A stretch of DNA of 33,572 nt from a virus, in IMG/VR virus record IMGVR_UViG_3300042312_000122, positions 1 to 33,572 of that record, one strand, 5' to 3'. Positions 13,682 through 22,100 of this stretch are shown here, piece by piece. Within the stretch, counting starts at the first letter, position 1. Each line of letters starts with the position of its first letter. The notes beneath the pieces are model-generated. The model was not told the origin of the DNA and made no database searches. It saw only the letters and a program-made list of their open reading frames with translations. Both the position numbers and the translations under genes were made by a program.

Positions 13682-14152
13682 ATGACCATTTCCAAAAAAT
13701 ATCAATGGCGAATTGAAATTGAAGAATTTTTGCCATCATTCAAAATTGACAACCGATTTGAAAACCGAATCGTTGGAGAAAATCACCAACCGCGTTTTGT
13801 TTCCATGACCTTAGAGTTGACCGAATCCGAATTGGATGAATTCATGGCCACAATCAACACCGGATTCGAATGTCGATTGATATCAGTCACCAATATGTCC
13901 GAAGTCATGGTTTTTGCATTACGTCAAACATCGGATGTCATCAAATTGAATTTGTTGGATGGCAGTCGTCGCCAATTGTGGACGCCATTACAGGTTTTCA
14001 CATCGATTTTGAAATCTGACAACGACGTTCGCAGAATGAACGCCAATTTTGACCGTGATGAACCATTTCGAGCCTGGATTGACCAATCAGATTGGAACCA
14101 ATTGTTGGAGCATGAAGCCGCAGACCGTTTGAAATATACATTTGCCGAATGA
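13682..14152 (+). CDS. Hypothetical protein, start of small-gene operon
   Basis: The start at 13682 follows a CAA-rich leader, as at the other promoters. An earlier in-frame ATG lies inside the inverted repeat region. The protein has 156 residues. The N-terminal part looks like beta strands (YQWRIEIEEFLPSF, RFVSMTLELTESELDEFMAT), the middle has MSEVMVFALRQTSDVIKLN, and the C-terminal part is helical. I recognise no domain. It shares an ATGA overlap with the next gene. Confidence 0.6.
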   Translation: MTISKKYQWRIEIEEFLPSFKIDNRFENRIVGENHQPRFVSMTLELTESELDEFMATINTGFECRLISVTNMSEVMVFALRQTSDVIKLNLLDGSRRQLWTPLQVFTSILKSDNDVRRMNANFDRDEPFRAWIDQSDWNQLLEHEAADRLKYTFAE

Positions 14153-14394
14153 AAAATCCAAACCCAAACCATGTTCCCAACGTCGGGAAAATAGTCAAAC
14201 AAACGCCAATGCAAACCGTTTTTGAACGGTTTCAATTCCATGACGATTTCGCCAAATGGATGGCTGAAAACAAAGCCGAATTGATAAACTCCGAACGGAA
14301 ATTATTGGCGCAATTTTGCCAATGGTTTTGTGAAAGTCAAACCAATTTGGAACAATCCGTTGACCTATTTTTGAAGGAATATGAAAACAATTGA
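14149..14394 (+). CDS. Small helical hypothetical protein
   Basis: The 81-residue protein follows by ATGA overlap. After a Pro/Asn-rich N-terminus it is largely helical and charged (FHDDFAKWMAENKAELINSE, LLAQFCQWFCES). The final codons overlap the next gene by 14 bases. Nothing in it indicates an enzymatic activity. Confidence 0.55.
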   Translation: MKNPNPNHVPNVGKIVKQTPMQTVFERFQFHDDFAKWMAENKAELINSERKLLAQFCQWFCESQTNLEQSVDLFLKEYENN

Positions 14395-14629
14395 GAAAAT
14401 CGCCATCATTTGGGTGGCCCCGTTATTTTTGGCCGGAATCATTGCCATCGGAATCATTTCAACCATTATTTATTTGCTCAAAATGGTTTGGGTTTATTCC
14501 GGAACCGCCGGAGCGTCCATCATGTTGGTTCGCGAAATCCGAAAAAATTTCAATAAGGCCAAATGGAAAAGCCTACAAAAAACTGATTCATTGATTGCAG
14601 AAATCGACCGAAAAGTCAAAAACAACTAA
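14381..14629 (+). CDS. Small membrane protein
   Basis: The 82-residue protein has a long hydrophobic region (about residues 7-38, WVAPLFLAGIIAIGIISTII onward), enough for one long or two short spans, followed by a basic helical tail (REIRKNFNKAKWKSLQK). Lack of a lipobox or cleavage site suggests an inner-membrane protein with a cytoplasmic tail. Function unknown. Confidence 0.6.
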   Translation: MKTIEKIAIIWVAPLFLAGIIAIGIISTIIYLLKMVWVYSGTAGASIMLVREIRKNFNKAKWKSLQKTDSLIAEIDRKVKNN

Positions 14630-14646
14630 TATCAAAACCAAACCAC

Positions 14647-15048
14647 ATGATTAAAAATTTCGAAGAATTTACCATTGATTTGACACCAACCGAACACCGG
14701 TTGATTCCAATGATGGTTGACCGGTTCAAAATGAAACGCGGAATCGCTCACATCGTAACCGCCGAAACCATGATTTCAAAAATCAATGAATCATTCGGTG
14801 TGAAACTCAAAGACACCCGAATTCGGAAAATGATTCAATTCATCCGGGTGAACAACCTGGTCCCCGGATTGATTGCAACGTCGCGCGGATATTACACGGC
14901 CGAAACAATCGACGAAATCAACGAATGGATTGAATCATTGAAGGCCCGTGAATTCGCCATTCGCCAAATCCGCGAAGTCGCCGAACATCATGTCCATTTG
15001 CTTCAAACAAAGGCCCAACAAACCATTTTTGAAAAATGCGATATTTGA
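14647..15048 (+). CDS. Putative winged-helix DNA-binding protein
   Basis: This 133-residue protein resembles small regulators common in Bacteroidota phages: LTPTEHRLIPMMVDRF, then TAETMISKINESFGVKLKDT, RIRKMIQFIRVNNLVPGLIA, a TSRGYYTA wing, and a C-terminal helix (IESLKAREFAIRQI). The helix-helix-wing order suggests DNA binding. It could regulate late genes or assist replication. No experimental function is known to me. It overlaps the next gene by 13 bases. Confidence 0.6.
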   Translation: MIKNFEEFTIDLTPTEHRLIPMMVDRFKMKRGIAHIVTAETMISKINESFGVKLKDTRIRKMIQFIRVNNLVPGLIATSRGYYTAETIDEINEWIESLKAREFAIRQIREVAEHHVHLLQTKAQQTIFEKCDI

Positions 15049-15272
15049 TTTTTGAATCCGGAAAAATTAAAAAAATACCCATGGAACACATCGACATCCA
15101 AACATTTTGGAAACTCAAGTCAGGCGACCGCGTAATGACTGCAAGCGGACCGGCGACCGTACTCAAAGGACCAACAATTGGCCATTCATATGTTGAATTG
15201 AAGGTTGACAAACCACAATGGTTGTCGCCGTATTTTTACAATTATGAAATCAAATCCGTCATCCAATCATGA
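15036..15272 (+). CDS. Small hypothetical beta-rich protein
   Basis: The 78-residue product starts at 15036, or possibly at 15081 (MEHIDIQTFWKL). It contains LKSGDRVMTASGPATVLKGP and IGHSYVELKVDKPQW, which resembles a small SH3-like barrel. Function unknown. ATGA overlap with the next short gene. Confidence 0.5.
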   Translation: MRYLIFESGKIKKIPMEHIDIQTFWKLKSGDRVMTASGPATVLKGPTIGHSYVELKVDKPQWLSPYFYNYEIKSVIQS

Positions 15273-15409
15273 CCATTGAACAATTGAAACAACGGATTGT
15301 CAACGGCGGCCAATTTTATTTCCACAAAGACCAGGTCATTGACCTGTTAGATAAAATTGACGCGGAAAAAAAACCCAAATCGAACGTTTTAACCCTATTC
15401 GAGCAATGA
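15269..15409 (+). CDS. 46-residue hypothetical protein
   Basis: A short frame linked by ATGA overlaps at both ends encodes MTIEQLKQRIVNGGQFYFHK, then a helix (DQVIDLLDKIDAEKK) and a polar tail. Coupling to both neighbours supports expression. No recognised domain. Confidence 0.55.
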   Translation: MTIEQLKQRIVNGGQFYFHKDQVIDLLDKIDAEKKPKSNVLTLFEQ

Positions 15410-15591
15410 CAAAATTTGAACGCCAACAATCCATCATTGAAATTCATCAAAACGCCATCGCCCAATTGGTCGATGACGAAACAACCGGAATCGACATGTT
15501 CATTGTCCGGGTTGATTGCCTGGATGAAATGTTGACCGGGGCCATGGCCATGATTGAAATGATGTATTATTTCAACGACGATTTGCCATAA
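15406..15591 (+). CDS. 61-residue hypothetical helical protein
   Basis: This acidic, Met-rich helical protein (FERQQSIIEIHQNAIAQLVD, LDEMLTGAMAMIEMMYY) begins in an ATGA overlap. It could form a small helical hairpin or oligomer. No function assigned. Confidence 0.55.
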   Translation: MTKFERQQSIIEIHQNAIAQLVDDETTGIDMFIVRVDCLDEMLTGAMAMIEMMYYFNDDLP

Positions 15592-15599
15592 ATTTGAAC

Positions 15600-15854
15600 A
15601 TGAATCGACAAATTCGACGCGCCGCCGGACGTGAACAATCAAAAATCCATCATGAATTTTGGACGGTTGTCAACACGTTCCACAAATACACCGACACGGC
15701 CGAAACTGAATCGTATTTGGCCAAACGTTTCAACGCCATTTGGATTCAGTTTTGCGACCATTGGGAAAAATCGCCACATTTGATGAAACCGGACCGCCGG
15801 GCGTTCATCAATTACGTGACCGGCAAATCGGAACCGGTGATTCAGGCAGAATAA
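15600..15854 (+). CDS. Small hypothetical protein upstream of terminase
   Basis: The ATG at 15600 gives 84 residues starting MNRQIRRAAGREQ, a basic N-terminus frequent among small Bacteroidota phage proteins. The rest is helical and aromatic (FWTVVNTFHKYTD, FNAIWIQFCDHW). It may form part of the packaging operon. No domain recognised. Confidence 0.55.
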   Translation: MNRQIRRAAGREQSKIHHEFWTVVNTFHKYTDTAETESYLAKRFNAIWIQFCDHWEKSPHLMKPDRRAFINYVTGKSEPVIQAE

Positions 15855-15915
15855 ACCACAAACCACATCGCCAACAACAACACCGGGCCGAACCAATGGC
15901 CGAAAAATTGGCGAC
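15855..15915. promoter_or_regulatory. Intergenic leader of the terminase operon with a CCAAT/ATTGG stem
   Basis: The 61 bases between genes contain CAACAACAACA followed by a GC-rich stretch with CCAAT paired to ATTGG around nine bases. Terminase recognition sites are often near the small-subunit gene, so this is a candidate cos/pac or translational element. There is no direct proof. Confidence 0.3.
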
Positions 15916-16476
15916 ATGAAAAAAACAAAAAGTGGTTCGCCATCGTACCAAAAACCGATGGCAGACAAAAAGAAAAAACCGACACCCCGAAAACCCAGCG
16001 CCGCCGAACGGACGATTGCAGAAAAACGGGAATTGTGCGAACAAATATGTTTGGCATATGAATCCGCCAACGTGACGTTGGAATCGTGTTGTGGCGAACA
16101 TGGAATCGCAATCCGGACATTCCGGAATTGGGTTGACCTGGATGCCCAAATTGCCGCCCGTTACAAAACCGCCAAACAAACCCATTCCAAAAACGGCAAA
16201 GAACGATTGAGAGAAAAGGCCGTTGACGCGTTGGAACGTTTGGTTGTTGGGTTTTACGTCGAAGAAATGGAAACGGTTGAATTGTACGGCAAAACGGGCG
16301 ATTTGGCCGGACGCCAGGTGAAAACCAAAAAACGATATGTGGCCCCGTCATCGACCGCCGTCATTTTCACTTTGAAGAATGCAGACCCGGCGAATTGGAA
16401 TGAAAACATTCAAGTTGAAATGACCGGTGAACCACAAGTGTTCAAAATCGGAAACCAAACCATTGAATTCACATGA
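15916..16476 (+). CDS. terS: Terminase small subunit
   Basis: The 186-residue protein should recognise phage DNA and present it to the large subunit. It has a basic N-terminus (KKKKPTPRKPSAAER), a helix-turn-helix (ICLAYESANVTLESCCGEHG then IAIRTFRNWVDLD), a helical central part (LREKAVDALERLV) and a C-terminal VIFTLKNADPANW segment that is widely shared by terminase small subunits. A second start at 15958 (MADKKKK) would drop the first 14 residues. Its last bases overlap the next gene, and the large subunit lies 520 bases downstream. Confidence 0.85.
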   Translation: MKKTKSGSPSYQKPMADKKKKPTPRKPSAAERTIAEKRELCEQICLAYESANVTLESCCGEHGIAIRTFRNWVDLDAQIAARYKTAKQTHSKNGKERLREKAVDALERLVVGFYVEEMETVELYGKTGDLAGRQVKTKKRYVAPSSTAVIFTLKNADPANWNENIQVEMTGEPQVFKIGNQTIEFT

Positions 16477-16757
16477 GCCAACAACAACCGCAAAAACAAT
16501 TCGTTGTTCAATTGAGCGAACAGGAAATCCAAATGGTCATCCAATCCATCATTGACGATTTGGGCGACGTTCGTTCCGCGCACCGTTGGGTTCGGAACAA
16601 ATTACATTCAGTCAACCACCAAATATTGACCGAAGGATTCACGCAACAATCCGTTCAATCGCGCGACGAATGGGCAATCATTGACCGATATTTCGAGCGC
16701 AATTCAAACGCCATCGAACGTTGGCAGAAAACAACCCAAAAAATGAATCCGTCATGA
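16473..16757 (+). CDS. Hypothetical protein between terminase subunits
   Basis: The 94-residue product is helical: VVQLSEQEIQMVIQSIIDDL and RSAHRWVRNKLHSVNHQIL. It overlaps the small subunit gene and the next gene by 4 bases each. Function unknown. Its position between the terminase subunits suggests a role in packaging or simply insertion of an accessory gene. Confidence 0.6.
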   Translation: MSQQQPQKQFVVQLSEQEIQMVIQSIIDDLGDVRSAHRWVRNKLHSVNHQILTEGFTQQSVQSRDEWAIIDRYFERNSNAIERWQKTTQKMNPS

Positions 16758-17008
16758 TGCGATTGGTTGGGCGATTTGTATTCGCCAATGGTTTTTTCCA
16801 AATCAATGACGCCGTTGATTATGAATCCATTGGAATTGACCGGCCAACGGAATCCGTTCCCGTACGGTTTGACATTGATACCGTGTTCGCCTGGAATGAA
16901 GATGAACCCGGAACAACATATGTTCGATTGATTACCGGGCAAAATTTCCATTTGGATGTTGCAATCGACGTGTTTGATGAATTCATGGTCGCCAATGGTA
17001 GTGTTTGA
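16754..17008 (+). CDS. Small beta-rich hypothetical protein before terminase large subunit
   Basis: From the ATG at 16754 the product has 84 residues. It looks like an all-beta protein (MMRLVGRFVFANGFFQINDA, VPVRFDIDTVFAWNE, TYVRLITGQNFHLDV). The gene overlaps terL by 14 bases. No recognised family. Confidence 0.55.
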   Translation: MMRLVGRFVFANGFFQINDAVDYESIGIDRPTESVPVRFDIDTVFAWNEDEPGTTYVRLITGQNFHLDVAIDVFDEFMVANGSV

Positions 17009-18263
17009 ACCACATCAAAAACAATTTGAATTCATGGAGGCCGTGTTTTCCGGCCAATATGAATATTTATTGTATGGAGGGGCCGCCGGGGGCGGAAAAT
17101 CTTATGTTTCATTGGCCACATTGATATTGTTGGCCAAAATTTTTCCGAATTCCAAATCACACGTCATCCGGGAATCATTGCCGACATTGAAGCGGACAAC
17201 CATTCCAACATTTTTCAAACTTTGCCCCAAACCATTCATCCGGTCATATCACCAAACCGACCACATCGTCACGTTCACCAATGGTTCGACCCTGGAGTTT
17301 TTCCCGGAAAACTTTGTGATGGATAAAAATTTGACCCGGTTCGATGGATTGGAAACGAATTTTTTTCTGTTAGAAGAAGCGCAAGAACTACAAAAAAAGA
17401 CATTTGAAAAATGCAAATTGCGCGTTGGCCGCCACATCATTCCAAACCAACCGCCGCGTTTGATTATGGCCACATGCAACCCGTCGCAGACATGGACCAA
17501 AACCACATTCCATGAACCGGCCATGAACGGCCAATTGCCGGATGGATATTTTTACAAACGCGCCCTAATGATTGACAATCCATCATTGCCGCCCGAATAT
17601 TTGGCCGCCATGGATTCATTGGACGAATTGACCAGGGCCGTATTTGTGAACGGCGATTGGGACGTTTCCGACGTTGAACGTCCGTTTGCCTACGCGTTCA
17701 ACAAATTCAAAACCGTGAAAACCGGTGTGGCCATCCATCCGAATGAACCAATCATTTTGTCATTCGATTTCAACGTTGACCCAATCACATGTATTGCCGG
17801 ACAATCGTATGGCGACAAAATCCGAATCATTCGGGAATTCAGGTTGAAGAATTCGGACATTTTCAGATTGTGCGAATCCATCCGGGTTGAATTCGGCGAC
17901 CGGTTGTTCATCGTCACCGGTGACGCATCCGGGGCGAACCGTTCGGCCATGACGCGCGGCGCCGTCAATTACTACACAATTATTCGCGACGAATTGCAAT
18001 TGCCAAAATCCGCGTTCAAAGTCCCAAGCGTGAACCCGTCAATCAAAAATTCGCGCGTTTTGCTCAATTCCATTTTGGAAAAACATCCGGACATTCAGAT
18101 TGACGCCGGTTGTCAATGGTTGATTCATGATTTGCAGAATGTGGAAACCACATCGACCGGCGACATCGAAAAAACAAAGGATTCCAATTTGTCACACTTG
18201 TTGGATTGTTTCCGATATTATTTGTGGACATTCCACAACGAATTCGTCAAATATCGAAATTGA
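16995..18263 (+). CDS. terL: Terminase large subunit
   Basis: The 422-residue protein (from the ATG at 16995) is the ATP-driven packaging motor and DNA-cutting nuclease. Visible motifs: Walker A GGAAGGGKS (28-36), adenine-side Q near the N-terminus, Walker B FFLLEEAQ (123-130, catalytic Glu127/128), coupling motif ATCNPS (about 159-164), and RNase H-like nuclease acidic residues in LSFDFNVDP (D258), VTGDASG (D310) and HLLDCFRYY (D404). Order and spacing match phage terminases of the Terminase_6/3 type, and the length is typical for siphophages. The 14-base overlap upstream indicates coupling. A promoter-like site follows the stop. Confidence 0.96.
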   Translation: MVVFEPHQKQFEFMEAVFSGQYEYLLYGGAAGGGKSYVSLATLILLAKIFPNSKSHVIRESLPTLKRTTIPTFFKLCPKPFIRSYHQTDHIVTFTNGSTLEFFPENFVMDKNLTRFDGLETNFFLLEEAQELQKKTFEKCKLRVGRHIIPNQPPRLIMATCNPSQTWTKTTFHEPAMNGQLPDGYFYKRALMIDNPSLPPEYLAAMDSLDELTRAVFVNGDWDVSDVERPFAYAFNKFKTVKTGVAIHPNEPIILSFDFNVDPITCIAGQSYGDKIRIIREFRLKNSDIFRLCESIRVEFGDRLFIVTGDASGANRSAMTRGAVNYYTIIRDELQLPKSAFKVPSVNPSIKNSRVLLNSILEKHPDIQIDAGCQWLIHDLQNVETTSTGDIEKTKDSNLSHLLDCFRYYLWTFHNEFVKYRN

Positions 18264-18272
18264 TTTTTTCGC

Positions 18273-18280
18273 TACCTTTG
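18273..18280 (+). promoter_or_regulatory. Possible promoter -7 element for the tail operon
   Basis: TACCTTTG matches TAnnTTTG and lies 10 bases after the terminase stop and 22 before the next start. No clear TTTG is present at the -33 distance. The gap between terL and the tail genes is a sensible promoter site. Confidence 0.45.
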
Positions 18281-18302
18281 AGCGAACAAAAAATCAAAGG
18301 AC

Positions 18303-18431
18303 ATGCCCAAAAAATTGGAACGTTGTGTGGCGGATGTTATGCGGACCGGGAAATCGGAATCCGCCGCGTACGCCATTTGTCAATCGTCAATCAACAAAAC
18401 CAAAAAGGCAAACCCCAAACCCAAACGATGA
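18303..18431 (+). CDS. Small basic protein of the 'KSESAAYAIC' type
   Basis: This 42-residue protein reads MPKKLERCVADVMRTGKSES followed by AAYAICQSSINKTKK. Short proteins with a K-S-E-S-x-A-Y-A-I-C segment occur in many phages and environmental genomes, as far as I know without assigned function. An AAAGGA stretch precedes the start. ATGA overlap with the tail chaperone supports translation. Confidence 0.7.
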   Translation: MPKKLERCVADVMRTGKSESAAYAICQSSINKTKKANPKPKR

Positions 18432-19066
18432 ATTTTTTCAAACGACAACAACCCAAACCAAACCCGGTGATGGCAGAATCCAAACACGTCACCGGTTCGG
18501 TCATTCCATTAACAAAGATTTTTACCGATTCCGACGGCGACGATTGGTTTGAATACACAAACCCGTTGACAATGCCATCGAAACGAACCATCGCCGCCGA
18601 AGTGGCGACCAGGTTCGCGGAAATGAACATGACCAAAGACCAATTGAAAACCATGGTTGAAGCCATGAAGAAATCCGCCAATTCCGGAAACATTGTTGAA
18701 ATGTTCCATTTGTTGGCCGAAATCGAATGGAGATTGGAATTCATTGGCGAAGAACAAACGTTGATTGAATTGGCCGCGTGTTATTACGTCCTAAATGGCG
18801 AAGATGAACGCGAATTCAATGATGTGTTTAAACAACGCCGGATTGACAAATTGAACAACAATCCATTGGTCCGCGATTTTTTTGTCCAAAGGGCGTTGAC
18901 GTCCACAATCAAATTTTCCGAACTATCGTCCAACGATATCCAAGAATTTTTGAAAGTCAGCGCCCAGGAAAACGAAAGGTTTTACCGAATTCTGCAATCG
19001 CTCAAATCGGGAAATACATTGACGACATCAATTTCACGAACCAAATCATTTGTGAAAACAAAGTGA
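18428..19066 (+). CDS. Tail assembly chaperone, short (G-type) product
   Basis: From the ATG at 18428 the product has 212 residues. A start at 18470 would trim the basic N-terminus. The helical body contains TIAAEVATRFAEMNMTKDQL and a hydrophobic LLAEIEWRLEFIG, followed by LIELAACYYVLNGEDER, as in chaperones that bind the tape measure during tail assembly. The gene ends 113 bases before the tape measure gene. A GGGAAAT heptamer in frame (19009-19015) lets ribosomes shift by -1 into a second open frame ending at 19170, as in lambda G/GT. The unshifted product ends with SRTKSFVKTK. Confidence 0.7.
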   Translation: MNFFKRQQPKPNPVMAESKHVTGSVIPLTKIFTDSDGDDWFEYTNPLTMPSKRTIAAEVATRFAEMNMTKDQLKTMVEAMKKSANSGNIVEMFHLLAEIEWRLEFIGEEQTLIELAACYYVLNGEDEREFNDVFKQRRIDKLNNNPLVRDFFVQRALTSTIKFSELSSNDIQEFLKVSAQENERFYRILQSLKSGNTLTTSISRTKSFVKTK

Positions 19067-19170
19067 CCGAAATGAAGGCTTTGGAATCATTGTCGGTCGA
19101 TGAATACTATCAAACAATTTCGACTTTTTTCCGAATTGCGGATGAACGGAACGAACAAAACGAAAAATAA
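18428..19170 (+). CDS. Tail assembly chaperone, -1 frameshift (GT-type) product
   Basis: A -1 shift at GGGAAAT (19009-19015) joins the G-type body to 51 further residues beginning YIDDINFTNQIICENK and containing MKALESLSVDEYYQTIS, ending at the TAA at 19168-19170. The -1 frame is open across at least 18901-19170, more than expected for a spare frame. In lambda the slippery site is GGGAAAG and the GT fusion recruits the tail tube to the tape measure. The same role is inferred here. The alternative is a separate 32-residue gene starting at the ATG at 19072. Confidence 0.7.
19009..19015 (+). promoter_or_regulatory. Programmed -1 ribosomal frameshift site GGGAAAT
   Basis: The heptamer is read TCG GGA AAT in the zero frame, so it has the X XXY YYZ form with both tRNAs able to re-pair as GGG AAA. 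It lies 57 bases before the zero-frame stop codon in the gene just before the tape measure, the usual place in siphophages. No strong downstream hairpin was obvious. Confidence 0.75.
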
Positions 19171-19178
19171 AAAAAGAC

Positions 19179-22100
19179 ATGGCGACAGAAGTCAATAACA
19201 TATTGTTTAAACTGCAAGCGGACACCGCCCAACTGCGGAGCGAATTCGCGAAGTTGAACACGGGAATCGAAAGCATTCAAAAGAACACAAAGACCGCCGA
19301 ATCCGGATTGAAGGGTTTGAAAACAACCATCGCCGGAGCGGCCGCCGCGTTTGGCGGATTATCGATTGCCGGGGCGTCCGTTGATTTCGCGAGAGGCGCC
19401 ATAAAAGCCGTAGCGGATTACGAAGCCGTGAACATTTCACTTGAAACGTTTTTGGGTTCGGCCACAGCCGCCAAAGATTTGTTCGCAGAATTGGAACAAT
19501 TCAGCATCAAAACACCGTTCACACCGGAACAAGTGAACAACGCCGCCAAATCACTTTTGGCATTCGGTGAACCGGTCGAAGGGTTGCAAACCACATTGGG
19601 ACGGATTGGGGACGTCGCATCCGCCACCGGAAAAGATTTCAACGAATTGTCGGTCATTTACGGCAAAGCGCGCGTCCAAGGAACGTTGTTCGCCGAAGAT
19701 ATCAACCAATTGACGGAAGCCGGTGTACCGGTCATTCAATTGTTCGCGGACCAATTGGGTGTTTCCGCCGGAGAGGTGAAAAAATTGGGTTCCGAAGGGA
19801 AAATATCATTTGCCAATTTGGAACAAGCGTTCACAACATTGACGTCCGAAGGTGGACGATTTTTTGGGTTGACTGATAAATTGAGTCAATCAACATCCGG
19901 TCGATTGTCCACCCTGGAAGGCAATTGGGCGGAATTACAACGAACCGTTGGCGAAGGTGTGTTGCCAATATTTGAAACATTGACCGACGCCGCGTTTGCC
20001 GTCATTGCCGGACTGCAAGCGCTCCCAGGCATCATTGAAGAAAACAGAAAAACATTTCTTTTATTGGCCGGCGCCGTTGGCGTGTATTTGACGGTTCAAA
20101 ACGCCGCGTTGATTTCGCAATTGCGATATGAAATCGGATTCAAAAAACTTTTGATTCAAGAAAATTTGTCCATTGGTTTGAAGAAACTCCAAACATTTTG
20201 GACAACGGCAGTCACAACCGCGACCAATTTATTCACGGGCGCAACAACCGCGTCCGCCGTTGCATCACGGGCCGCCGCAATTGCCACACAAGCATTCAAC
20301 GCGGCCATCAAATCCAATCCAATTGGATTGGTGATTGGAGCATTGACCGCGTTGTTGGTGATTTTTTCGGATTATATTTTTGGAGTTGATGACGCCGTTG
20401 AAGCCACACAAGAATTGACCGCCGCGCAAAAAGCCGTTGCAGACGTCAACGCAATCGCCAATGAACAAATCGCAAAAGAAACCGGAGAATTGGACGCCTT
20501 GTTTGGCGCTCTCAAGAAAACCAACGAGGGTTCCGAAGAACGCCGAAAATTGATTGATGAAATCAATGGAAAATATGGAACCACATTGACCAACATCAAA
20601 AACGAAAAGGAATTCATTGAACAATTGGATTTGGCATATCAAAATTTGATAAAACAAATTAAAAACAAAGCACAAGCCGAAGCCAAACAACAAGTCCTAA
20701 CAGACCTTTATACAAAACAAGCCAGGGCGCAACAAATCGCAGCAAACTCTTATGTTGATTTGGCCAATGCCATTTCAGCCGGAAACGCGACCGCACAACA
20801 AGTTTATGCGACATTGGTTCCATCGCAAAAGAAAATTGTAGATGACCTATTAAAGCAAAATGAAGACGTTCGGAATCAATTAGCGGACGCACCGTTGCAA
20901 GTTAGCGAAGCCGGATTGCAAGCGGCCCAAAATTTCGCCACATTGGGAACCGCATTGGACGGAGCAATTGCCAACAATCCATTTGCCCAATTAAGTGAGG
21001 CGGAACAAAAGTCATTAGACGAGTTAAATGCCAATTCTGAAGTCGCCGTTTCCGGTTTTGAATTCTTTTTGGACCAATACGCGGAAACCGCCCAACAAAT
21101 CGACGCAATCAACAAAGAATTCGTGATTGACCCGTTCGCCGAAACAACCACAGGAAATTTAAAAAAATCCGGTGACAAGGCCGCAGACAATTTGAAAAAA
21201 GCCATTTCCGATTTATCAAATAATTTGTCAAAGGAAATTGCCCGTCAACGAATTGATTTGAGATTTCAACCGGAGTTGTTAGATGACCCGAAGACATTCC
21301 GCGAAAGATTAAACCGCATTGAATCCGAAACCGCCAAAACAATTGAACTTTTCAACCTGGAGATGGACCAACGCGAACAACAATCAAAGGCGGACGGAAC
21401 ATATACGGCCAACGCGCTGAAGTTTGCAGAAATTCGCAAAAATGGAATTTTGTTGATTCAAGGCGAAACACAACAAGCCATCACACAATTGACCGTTGAG
21501 GCCGAAAACGAACGAAACAAATTCATCGAAGAGCGCGACAAAATAATGATGGATTTGAAAATTCAACGCGAATTGGACGCCACCCGTGAATTGGAATCGG
21601 AGCGTTCAAAGTTGATTGACCGTTTGTCAAAGGCCCGAAACGCTGAAGAACGAAACACAATTCGCATTCAATTGAATTCAAATTTGCAATCCATAAGAGA
21701 TGCAAACCGCCGCGCGGAACGTTTGGAATTGGACGCAATTGACAAAAAAAGCAAAGCCGAAATAAAAGCGGCCGGAGAAAATGCGGAACAAATTGAAGCC
21801 ATCAACGCCCAAACGGCGTTGGATGTTTACAACATACAAAAAAAGTATTCCGACCAACGATTAAACCTGGACAATGAAGTCACACAAAGCGAAGTTGAAA
21901 ACCAGGAGAAAAGAGTCAAAGAAATACAGGACGCGACTAATCAATTGATTGACGCGACATTGAACGCAACAAAACAATTCATTGACGCGCAAATCGCACA
22001 GGCGGACGCCGCCATTGACGCCCAACAACGCCGTGTTGACGCGGCCCGTGATATTGCAGAAAACGGAAACGCCGAATTGTTACAATTGGAACAAAAGCGT

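Noticed and set aside
19072-19170. Independent 32-residue gene before the tape measure
   Set aside because: The frame is open far upstream and a canonical slippery heptamer lies in the preceding gene, so a frameshift extension explains it better.
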